Shown: positions 1-5,804 of the stretch, in pieces
How positions within the stretch are numbered: position 1 is the first letter of the stretch
Layout: each line of letters opens with the position of its first letter
Source of the DNA: Thermoplasmata archaeon
GTDB taxonomy: Archaea; Thermoplasmatota; Thermoplasmata; GCA-020350865
Assembly: GCA_020351895.1 (NCBI GenBank)
Contig: CP070672.1
Span: 2,855,214 to 2,864,791, forward strand
DNA length: 9,578 nucleotides
Reading direction: 5' to 3'
Notes under the pieces: generated by a model
Seen by the model: the letters and a program-made list of their open reading frames with translations, nothing else
Databases searched by the model: none
Told to the model about the DNA's origin: nothing
Made by a program: the position numbers and the translations under genes

Positions 1-29
1 CCATTATGCATGAGTGCATTTTCTACCCA

Positions 30-90
30 TTGTAGCATATAGCCATCCCTTCTCTCTTTGCCAGAGATTATGGGGATGGCTTTGCTACAA
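30..90. repeat. Composite inverted repeat / strong hairpin
   Basis: TTGTAGCA (30-37) pairs with TGCTACAA (83-90), and AGCCATCCC (41-49) pairs with GGGATGGCT (73-81), separated by a small 3x1 internal loop. Inside, TCTCT (51-55) pairs with AGAGA (63-67) around a 7-base loop. This gives about 22 base pairs in 61 bases. It follows the TAG at 33-35 that may end an upstream gene. It could be a terminator or RNA-processing structure, the end of a small mobile element, or part of a structured RNA. No long T-run follows it directly. Confidence 0.75.
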
Positions 91-167
91 CTTTAGAATT
101 TTCTTAACTTGACATCCACAAACATGTTTAGAAATATTTTATATATCAGAAGATAAGCCAGATGATA

Positions 168-181
168 GAAAAATTTATATA
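168..181 (+). promoter_or_regulatory. TATA-like box, distal
   Basis: GAAAAA followed by TTTATATA (174-181) resembles an archaeal BRE/TATA pair. A start site about 25 bases downstream would fall near 205, giving a leader of more than 160 bases for the propeller/PKD gene, or a separate short RNA. The background is AT-rich, so chance is possible. Confidence 0.35.
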
Positions 182-264
182 CTCTATTTTGAAGATTTTT
201 AATCGTCTTTTTTTTACAAGCCCTTTTTGTTTAAAAAAAACACCAATAAAATTATCCTTCAGTA

Positions 265-279
265 CCAAAATTATAAATA
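265..279 (+). promoter_or_regulatory. TATA-like box, proximal, for the propeller/PKD gene
   Basis: CCAAAA followed by TTATAAATA (271-279) fits the archaeal BRE/TATA pattern. It predicts a transcript start near 300-305, leaving about 65-70 bases of leader before the inferred signal-peptide coding region at 371. That leader carries the SD-like runs. Confidence 0.45.
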
Positions 280-355
280 TAAATAAAATCCATTATTATT
301 ATCGATATCTTAAAAGGAGACACTAGGAGGGGTGGTTCTAACAAGAGTTGACAAT

Positions 356-362
356 AGGAGGG
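356..362 (+). promoter_or_regulatory. Shine-Dalgarno run that argues for a start upstream of ATG 410
   Basis: AGGAGGG lies 48 bases before ATG 410, too far to serve it. It lies 8 bases before the ACG at 371, where the propeller/PKD frame reopens after a TAA (368-370). It therefore points to initiation near 363-371, at a non-ATG codon or in a frame since lost by an indel. Confidence 0.5.
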
Positions 363-409
363 ATTATTAAACGAAATCCAAGATATTTACTATTTGCTTT
401 TGTTTATCG

Positions 410-3400
410 ATGGTAATGAATATTTTTGCACCAATCGTTCAAAATGCTAGTCAACCGAGTCAAAGTTTAAGTTCGAGCAACTCAGGAGGTCTCGCAGACT
501 CTCCGTGGCCGATGTTCCGTCAAAATCTCAACCATACAGGTGTCAGTCCGTATAATACGAGCGCGAATCCTGGGTGGTTGAAGTGGAGTTTCACCATGGA
601 TGACCTTGTTTTTTCATCAGCAGCTATTGGTTCCGATGGAACTATTTATGTCGGTTCATGGGATAATAAGCTATATGCTATCAACCAAGATGGCACTGAG
701 AAATGGTCCTTTACCACCGGAGATCATATTCAGTGGTCATCACCAGCAATCGACTTTCAAGGAACGATCTATATCGGCTCTGAAGATAATAAATTATATG
801 CAATTAATCCAGATGGTTCTGAGAAATGGAGTTTCACGAGTGGTCACGATGTAGAATCACCACCAACAATCGGTTCTGATGGTACGATTTATATTGGCTT
901 GTCTGGTTACCTGTGTGCAATCTATCCTAATGGAACTGAAAAATGGAGTGCTAGAATAAATCATCATACAACCTCAGCAGCAGCAATTAGCCCTGATGGT
1001 ACAATTTATGTCGGTTCTTCTGATTATAAATTATATGCAATTAACTCTAATGGTTCTGAGAAATGGAACTTCACAACTGGTAACGAAGTGCACTCATCAC
1101 CTGCAATCGGTTCCGATGGAACGATTTATATAGGTTCTCTCGACAGTAAATTCTATGCAATCAATCCAGATGGCAACGAGAAATGGAACTTCACAACAGG
1201 AAGTAATATACACTCTTCTCCAGCAATCGGTTCCGACGGAACGATTTATTTTGGATCTCGTGACTTTAAACTGTATGCACTCAACCCTGATGGTACCGAG
1301 AAATGGAACTTTACAACCGGTGATTTTATATTTCACTCATCGCCCGCAATCAGCTCCGATGGGACTATTTATATCGGCTCTTGTGACAATAAATTATATG
1401 CAGTTGATCCTGATGGATTTGAAAAATGGAATTTTAAGATGGGGAGCATAGTGGCATCATCGCCGGCAATCGGCTCAGATGGGACAGTGTATGTTAGCTC
1501 TTATAATGGTATCCTTTTTGCCATTGGTTCTCTTCCTGTGGCAGATGCAGGCTCTGACCAAACTGGAAATGAAGGTGATATTATTGATTTTGATGGCTCA
1601 GGTTCTTACGATCCTGATGGAACTATCATATCCTATGAATGGGATTTTGATACAAGTGATGGATTCTGGTGGGATACAGGTGCAGCACCCGATGCCACAG
1701 GTCCAACAGCAACTCATTTTTATGGAGATAATGGATTTTACGTGGTGACTTTGAGAGTAATGGAGGATAAAGGCGGGAAAGATGCCGACAGTTGCTACAT
1801 CAGAGTTAACAATGTTGCCCCATCTATTGACTCAATTTCAGCGCCTTCGGGTCAGGAAGGCTCCTCAATCACATTCACTTCTGATGCATCCGACCCTGGA
1901 AGTGATGACCTGATCTTTATCTGGAATTGGAGTGATGGCAGCTCGGATACGAAAGTTGTATATTACAACAATGGCTTTGGTCAGGATCCCTATTCAAGCC
2001 CATCAGGTGTTTTCCCATTCTTGGCTACAGATACTGTTCAACATACTTATGGGGATAACGGAGAATACATGATAACATTAACAGTTAAAGATGATGATGG
2101 AGGATCAACTACAATCAACTCATCTGTGACAATTAATAATGTGGCACCAATAATTTCATTGGTGAATGTGCCATCTGGAGAAGAGGGATCATCACTCACA
2201 TTTGAAGTTGAGGCAACCGATTTCGGCAGCGATGATTTGACATTTTCATGGGAGCTTGAATGCGGACCCACATTCGAGAACATCTATTACAACAATAATG
2301 TCACTCCTGATACTCACCCGAGTCCATTAGGTGTATATCCCTTTAGTATATCAGACACTATATCTCATATTTATGGGGATAATGGTATTTATTCGGTAAA
2401 TATTAGTGTTGAGGATGATGATGGCGGGAAAGCTTATTACAACACTACTGTAGAGATCAACAATGTCGCACCAATAATTGGATTGGTGATTATACCCTCT
2501 GACGACGAGGGCTCTTCACTCTCCTTTGAAGCTGAGGCATTTGATCCTGGAAGCGACGATTTAACATTCGAATGGGAGTTCGAATATGGCCCTATAATCG
2601 AGAACACATATTACAATGATGGGATTGACCCTGAGCCTGATTACGATCCAAATACAAATGATATTAAAAGTCCAGATGGTTTATATCCATTCAATGCTTC
2701 AGATGCAGTGAATCATATCTATGGAGATGATTATAATTACACTCTGATTCTGAGGGTGACAGATGATGATGGGGGAATGAGCACATATACAACCACTGTT
2801 TCTATAAATAATATGGCTCCTTCAATAATCTTGTTTGCCATTCCATTTGCAGTGTTCGAGGGCTCCCCTTCGACTTTTATTGCCAGTGCCAAAGATCACG
2901 GAAGCGATGACTTGACTTTTGAATGGGACTTTGGTGACTCCACCCCACTTATCACGAGTACATACTACAATGATGGTATTGCACCAGATCCTGACCCAAG
3001 TCCAGATGGAATCTTTCCATTTGTTGCCACAGTTACTTTAAATCACACTTATGGTGATGATTACAACTACCCATTGACTTTGAAGGTAAAGGACGATGAT
3101 GGTGGAATCACCACATTCACTACAACTGTATGGGTGCAAAATGTTGCCCCCACAATCGAGGCTTTCGGGCCCTTCACTATAAATGAAGGCCTACCCTTGG
3201 ACATCAATGCAATCTCCACAGATCAAGGAAGCGATGATCTGACCTTCACCTGGGAATTCGAGTTTGGGCCAACGATAATGAATGTTCATTATAATAATGG
3301 TGTGAATCCTGACCCTTATCCGAGTCCAAGAGGGTTATATCCATTTTTAGTTTCAGATTTGGTGAGTCATACCTATGGCGATAACGGTGTGTTCATGGTT

Positions 3401-4153
3401 ACGCTGACTGTGGAGGACGATGACGGAGGCTCAGCCACCTATGTCGCAAACATCACGGTGAACAATGTGGTTCCAAAAATCGAGAGTATAGAATCGTACA
3501 TGCATGTTAACTTTACATTACGGGTTGCGGGAGAAAAATATCATTCAGTCAACATAACTCTGTATGAGGATGATGCTGAGATATGGAGTGCGCAGGTAAC
3601 GAGGCATCCTGGGAGCCCTGATGAGCAGGCAGCCACTTTTTCAGGCTACAGAATAAATTTTGGATGCACCTACAGAGCAATTGTGGACTATCTTCCCAAT
3701 GACCCAAGAATGAACGGAAACGTATGGGGTGGAAATCCTGTTTGGGTTATTTTGGAGTCTCAGGATGGAACCTCTGAAAGACTACACCACACTTTTAATG
3801 TGAGGCAGTCAGATTGGGATTCCGATCATTGGAATCATATCGATCCCTGGGAGGTTGGTTTGAATTCCCATTTCTTGGGACATGCTTTTGAAATAACATC
3901 TCATATCTCAGATCCTGGGAGTGACGATGAAACACTAACATACACTTATGGCTCTCAAATTGTAACTGTTGAATACCTTAACAATCCTCCAAATCCTGAC
4001 CCATTTCCATCTCCAGAAGTGAGCCCAGTTGATATAATGGACACAATAACATTGATTTATGAAGGCCCGGGAACAATAACATTAATTATAAAAGATGATG
4101 ACAATATCAGGTTTGGGATAGGTCAAGATACTGATTCTATTGATTTAGTATAA
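410..4153 (+). CDS. Secreted PQQ-like propeller plus multi-PKD surface protein
   Basis: A 1247-residue protein, probably exported and acting outside the cell in adhesion or binding. Residues 31-51 carry the WPMFRQNLNHTG-type opening often seen in such proteins. Residues 60-374 form eight propeller repeats of about 40 residues (core GSDGTIYIGS..KLYAINPDG.EKW). Residues 375-469 are a first PKD domain; 470-1020 are five more of 108-116 residues, each ending in YGD.....L.V.DDDGG. Residues 1021-1247 hold a seventh PKD-like unit that appears interrupted by a roughly 130-residue segment. No C-terminal membrane helix or sorting signal is visible. ATG 410 falls inside what looks like the signal peptide: the frame is open from 371 and reads TKSKIFTICFCLSMVMNIF, ending near QNAS. 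The true start is therefore uncertain. No catalytic site is seen; PQQ-type repeats of this kind usually do not bind PQQ. Confidence 0.9.
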   Translation: MVMNIFAPIVQNASQPSQSLSSSNSGGLADSPWPMFRQNLNHTGVSPYNTSANPGWLKWSFTMDDLVFSSAAIGSDGTIYVGSWDNKLYAINQDGTEKWSFTTGDHIQWSSPAIDFQGTIYIGSEDNKLYAINPDGSEKWSFTSGHDVESPPTIGSDGTIYIGLSGYLCAIYPNGTEKWSARINHHTTSAAAISPDGTIYVGSSDYKLYAINSNGSEKWNFTTGNEVHSSPAIGSDGTIYIGSLDSKFYAINPDGNEKWNFTTGSNIHSSPAIGSDGTIYFGSRDFKLYALNPDGTEKWNFTTGDFIFHSSPAISSDGTIYIGSCDNKLYAVDPDGFEKWNFKMGSIVASSPAIGSDGTVYVSSYNGILFAIGSLPVADAGSDQTGNEGDIIDFDGSGSYDPDGTIISYEWDFDTSDGFWWDTGAAPDATGPTATHFYGDNGFYVVTLRVMEDKGGKDADSCYIRVNNVAPSIDSISAPSGQEGSSITFTSDASDPGSDDLIFIWNWSDGSSDTKVVYYNNGFGQDPYSSPSGVFPFLATDTVQHTYGDNGEYMITLTVKDDDGGSTTINSSVTINNVAPIISLVNVPSGEEGSSLTFEVEATDFGSDDLTFSWELECGPTFENIYYNNNVTPDTHPSPLGVYPFSISDTISHIYGDNGIYSVNISVEDDDGGKAYYNTTVEINNVAPIIGLVIIPSDDEGSSLSFEAEAFDPGSDDLTFEWEFEYGPIIENTYYNDGIDPEPDYDPNTNDIKSPDGLYPFNASDAVNHIYGDDYNYTLILRVTDDDGGMSTYTTTVSINNMAPSIILFAIPFAVFEGSPSTFIASAKDHGSDDLTFEWDFGDSTPLITSTYYNDGIAPDPDPSPDGIFPFVATVTLNHTYGDDYNYPLTLKVKDDDGGITTFTTTVWVQNVAPTIEAFGPFTINEGLPLDINAISTDQGSDDLTFTWEFEFGPTIMNVHYNNGVNPDPYPSPRGLYPFLVSDLVSHTYGDNGVFMVTLTVEDDDGGSATYVANITVNNVVPKIESIESYMHVNFTLRVAGEKYHSVNITLYEDDAEIWSAQVTRHPGSPDEQAATFSGYRINFGCTYRAIVDYLPNDPRMNGNVWGGNPVWVILESQDGTSERLHHTFNVRQSDWDSDHWNHIDPWEVGLNSHFLGHAFEITSHISDPGSDDETLTYTYGSQIVTVEYLNNPPNPDPFPSPEVSPVDIMDTITLIYEGPGTITLIIKDDDNIRFGIGQDTDSIDLV
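605..1528 (+). repeat. Tandem propeller-blade coding repeats (8 copies, 117-123 bp)
   Basis: The codon after the conserved Asp-Gly falls at 641, 764, 884, 1001, 1121, 1241, 1364 and 1484, giving periods of 123, 120, 117, 120, 120, 123 and 120 bases. Copies 5 and 6 are especially alike at the DNA level. Eight copies suit a closed eight-bladed propeller, with the KWSF strand near residue 60 likely completing the last blade. This is an inference from the family fold. Confidence 0.85.
1817..3469 (+). repeat. Five tandem PKD-domain coding repeats with a shared internal insert
   Basis: Units begin at 1817, 2144, 2468, 2816 and 3146, each opening with Ala-Pro and containing GSDDL.F.W in its first half. 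Every unit then has a Tyr-Asn-rich, Pro-Asp-rich stretch of the form YYN.G..PDP.PSP.G.YPF before the HTYGDNG strand. The PKD domain before them (1532-1816) lacks this stretch, so the five form a distinct subfamily, probably made by internal duplication. The fourth copy in the protein (2468-2815) is longest because this stretch is expanded. Confidence 0.8.
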
Positions 4154-4338
4154 GGTATTCTCCACTAAAAACCGCAGTTTTCTTGTAAACATTCAATTGC
4201 CGGCAATCATATAGTAAAAAATTTTACGAGTTGATAAACCCCTGAGGCGTGGCCAAACCAAGTGATTTTACAAAATTGATGGTCTTTCATGACCGAAACT
4301 TATTAATTCTAAAAAACAATAGGGCGGTTCTGGAGAAT
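4154..4338 (+). other. Intergenic spacer with a 12-base perfect palindrome
   Basis: The spacer lies between the propeller/PKD stop and the preferred acylphosphatase start. It holds ATTGCCGGCAAT, a perfect palindrome at 4196-4207, and a weak T-rich run near 4178-4183. If the acylphosphatase began at GTG 4249, half of this spacer would be coding, adding 30 residues that match no acylphosphatase N-terminus I know. Confidence 0.5.
4294..4307 (+). promoter_or_regulatory. BRE/TATA-like box for the acylphosphatase cluster
   Basis: CGAAA followed by CTTATTAAT (4299-4307) predicts a start site near 4330. That is a leader of under 10 bases before ATG 4339, typical of archaeal short-leader transcripts. 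It supports ATG 4339 over GTG 4249. Confidence 0.45.
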
Positions 4339-4917
4339 ATGAAAATAAGGGCTGTTTTGAGGATAAAAGGCGATGTTCAGGAAGCAGGATATCGAGTTAT
4401 AATTCAGAGAACCGCACTTAAAATGGGATTTACGGGAAATGCAGAAAACCTAAAAAATGGAGATGTCAAAGTGGTCTGTGAATGTGAGGAAAATGAATTG
4501 GATAAATTTATTGAGGCTATTACTATAAAAAATGACTTCATTTCTGTAGAGAATATCGAAAAAAAGGTTGAAAAAGCCACTGGGGAGTTCGAAAGCTTCG
4601 AAATTGAGATCGGAGATTTAGCTTTCGAGATGTTTCAAGGATACGCTACAGCAGGTAAATACTTTAATTGGTTAGGGAAGAAAGTTGATGATGTGGGGCA
4701 AGAAGTTAAGACTGTAGGTAAAAAAGTTGAGACTGTGGGTCAAAAAGTTGACACCCTCACAGTTCATACCGATAGCCACTTCAATAAATTAGATGAAAAA
4801 TATGGCATTGTCTCAGAGACTTTGATTTCCATGAATAAGGAACAGGCAAGAACAAGGGAAGAATTGACAAGGGCTGTGGATAGTCTCAACACTTTGGTTA
4901 GCTCAGTGAATCCATAA
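4339..4917 (+). CDS. Acylphosphatase domain fused to a C-terminal coiled coil
   Basis: A 192-residue protein from ATG 4339. Residues 1-90 match the acylphosphatase fold, a family that hydrolyses acyl phosphates. The signature region reads GDVQEAGYR, with the catalytic Arg at residue 19 and the partner Asn at residue 37; their 18-residue spacing equals that of known enzymes. The usual Gly after Val-Gln in the phosphate loop is Glu15, so activity may be altered. Residues 114-192 form a heptad-repeat coiled coil that begins with four KxVxxVG-like units, absent from typical 90-residue acylphosphatases. The frame also opens at GTG 4249, but ATG 4339 gives the normal family N-terminus (MKIRAVLRIKG), has GGAG just upstream, and fits the TATA box. 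It lies 26 bases from the next gene. Cytosolic; the coiled coil suggests self-association or a partner protein. Confidence 0.85.
   Translation: MKIRAVLRIKGDVQEAGYRVIIQRTALKMGFTGNAENLKNGDVKVVCECEENELDKFIEAITIKNDFISVENIEKKVEKATGEFESFEIEIGDLAFEMFQGYATAGKYFNWLGKKVDDVGQEVKTVGKKVETVGQKVDTLTVHTDSHFNKLDEKYGIVSETLISMNKEQARTREELTRAVDSLNTLVSSVNP
4678..4761 (+). repeat. Degenerate 21-bp tandem repeats encoding coiled-coil heptads
   Basis: About four consecutive 21-base units encode KKVDDVG, QEVKTVG, KKVETVG and QKVDTLT. The DNA units are related but not identical, consistent with repeat expansion followed by drift. This is the start of the long coiled coil of the acylphosphatase fusion. Confidence 0.7.
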
Positions 4918-4943
4918 CAATCAGGTAGCTTTAATACCAATCA

Positions 4944-5129
4944 ATGCTATTTATGACACGTATGGCGTTTAGGATCGATTGGAAAAGGTCTTTGATTTTT
5001 TCGGCAATTTTAATACTCATTCTCTATGCACTGCGATATGTTCTTGGTCCTGGAGAGACCTATTGTTTGGCTGCAATTTTAATTTTCGCTGTATTCTTTT
5101 TGGTGGTTAACTTGGTTGGTCGAAGATGA
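4944..5129 (+). CDS. Small two-helix membrane protein, unknown function
   Basis: A 61-residue protein that I do not recognise. A basic N-terminus (about residues 6-15, with R, K and W) precedes two hydrophobic helices at about residues 16-34 and 40-58, joined by a short loop containing Gly-Pro-Gly-Glu, and it ends Gly-Arg-Arg. Positive charges at both ends suggest both termini face the cytoplasm with the loop outside. ATG codons at 4944, 4953 and 4962 are all possible; no SD decides between them. It sits 26 bases after the acylphosphatase fusion and 22 bases before the GTPase, so it is probably co-transcribed with them and could anchor one of them at the membrane (inference). Confidence 0.65.
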   Translation: MLFMTRMAFRIDWKRSLIFSAILILILYALRYVLGPGETYCLAAILIFAVFFLVVNLVGRR

Positions 5130-5141
5130 TGAGCAAAAAAA

Positions 5142-5146
5142 GAGGT
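5142..5146 (+). promoter_or_regulatory. Shine-Dalgarno deciding the GTPase start
   Basis: GAGGT lies 5 bases before ATG 5152. It favours that ATG over TTG 5116, which would overlap the end of the preceding small membrane-protein gene. Confidence 0.6.
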
Positions 5147-5151
5147 TTGTC

Positions 5152-5694
5152 ATGAAAGAAATCAGGATGAAGGTCATAGTGGCAGGAGAGCCCGGCTCTG
5201 GGAAGTCCGTGATCAGCGAGGTGAGCGATGCCTGCATTTCACTGAAGCAATTCGGAGTTTCCTTGGGAGTGAAAACCATGGATTTAGAAGACACAAAATG
5301 CAAAATGGCCTTCACCACCTGGACCTTAACAGAGGGCAGGCCTAGGGATACATCCTATTATAAGGGAACTAAGGCCGCAGTAATTGTATGCGATCTTACT
5401 AAAGGAAATACTGTTATAAAAATAAAAACCTGGGCCGATTCCATAATAAAACGAGTGGGCAGTATTCCCTTGGTTTTCGTGGGTAACAATGTGGATTCCG
5501 CTAAGGGAAACAACGTTGATATAATGCTTAAAATCGCCGAATCATACCGTTCTCCAGTGGTGTTTACGCGCCTTGGGGATAGAAAATCCGTGGAGGAGAT
5601 ATTTGATCAGATAGTAAAAGCAGTAGGACCTGGTATATTGGATGAAGAGTGCTTTCCTGATGACAAAATCACATCTGTCTCAAATAATAAATAA
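5152..5694 (+). CDS. Divergent Rab/Ras-like small GTPase with degenerate motifs
   Basis: A 180-residue protein from ATG 5152. The P-loop is intact: GEPGSGKS at residues 12-19. The following SLGVKTMDLED (from residue 37) matches the switch I region with Ser for the usual Thr. The G3 motif, normally WDTAGQE, reads WTLTEG at 57-62, so the Asp and Gly are gone. YYKGTKAAVIVCDLT (69-83) is the usual central strand. G4 is NNVD (112-115) rather than NKxD, and G5 reads FTRLGD where T-S-A is expected. This pattern suggests a nucleotide-binding protein with weak hydrolysis or altered base specificity, or a pseudo-GTPase. Archaeal relatives commonly work with small regulatory proteins at the membrane; the preceding two-helix protein is a candidate partner by position only. 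TTG 5116 is a less likely start. Confidence 0.85.
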   Translation: MKEIRMKVIVAGEPGSGKSVISEVSDACISLKQFGVSLGVKTMDLEDTKCKMAFTTWTLTEGRPRDTSYYKGTKAAVIVCDLTKGNTVIKIKTWADSIIKRVGSIPLVFVGNNVDSAKGNNVDIMLKIAESYRSPVVFTRLGDRKSVEEIFDQIVKAVGPGILDEECFPDDKITSVSNNK

Positions 5695-5724
5695 ATTAAT
5701 TGTACTTTGGTATATTCATGTTGA

Positions 5725-5738
5725 GGACCTTGTGGTCC
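5725..5738 (+). other. Small perfect hairpin in the leader or spacer
   Basis: GGACC (5725-5729) and GGTCC (5734-5738) flank a TTGT loop in the 110-base gap between the GTPase and the radical SAM gene. No T-run follows, so it is not a classical terminator; it could be a leader structure of the radical SAM mRNA or chance. Confidence 0.4.
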
Positions 5739-5804
5739 GAAAGAGAGAGATGCAAAGGTTCATCCATACATGAAATCAACGTTGCCAGGAGATACTAAAA
5801 AGCG

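Larger units (their letters stand above)
1..370. other. AT-rich intergenic region upstream of the propeller/PKD gene
   Basis: No convincing gene lies here. A frame open from the window edge reads to a TAG at 33-35 (last residues MHECIFYPL) and could be the tail of an upstream gene, but it is too short to judge. The region holds a small ATGCA/TGCAT hairpin (6-19), a large composite hairpin (30-90), a TATA-like box at 174-181, a T-run and A-run able to pair (about 208-240), a second TATA-like box at 271-279, and SD-like purine runs at 315-319, 325-331 and 356-362. Confidence 0.7.

Noticed and set aside
605..1528. Regular 120-base repeats as a possible CRISPR array
   Set aside because: Repeats and intervening parts are all coding and translate to propeller blades; there are no short identical repeats with unique spacers.
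2047..2283. Minus-strand 78-codon frame within the PKD region
   Set aside because: It arises from the opposite strand of repetitive PKD codons, with no start signals.
4249..4338. N-terminal extension of the acylphosphatase from GTG 4249
   Set aside because: The extra 30 residues match no acylphosphatase N-terminus, whereas ATG 4339 gives the normal opening and sits just downstream of a TATA-like box and a GGAG.
5116..5151. TTG start for the GTPase
   Set aside because: It overlaps the end of the preceding gene and has no good SD; ATG 5152 has GAGGT at 5-base spacing.
5725..5738. GGACC/GGTCC hairpin as an intrinsic terminator of the GTPase gene
   Set aside because: No T-run follows, and archaeal termination depends mainly on oligo-T tracts; it is kept only as a small hairpin.
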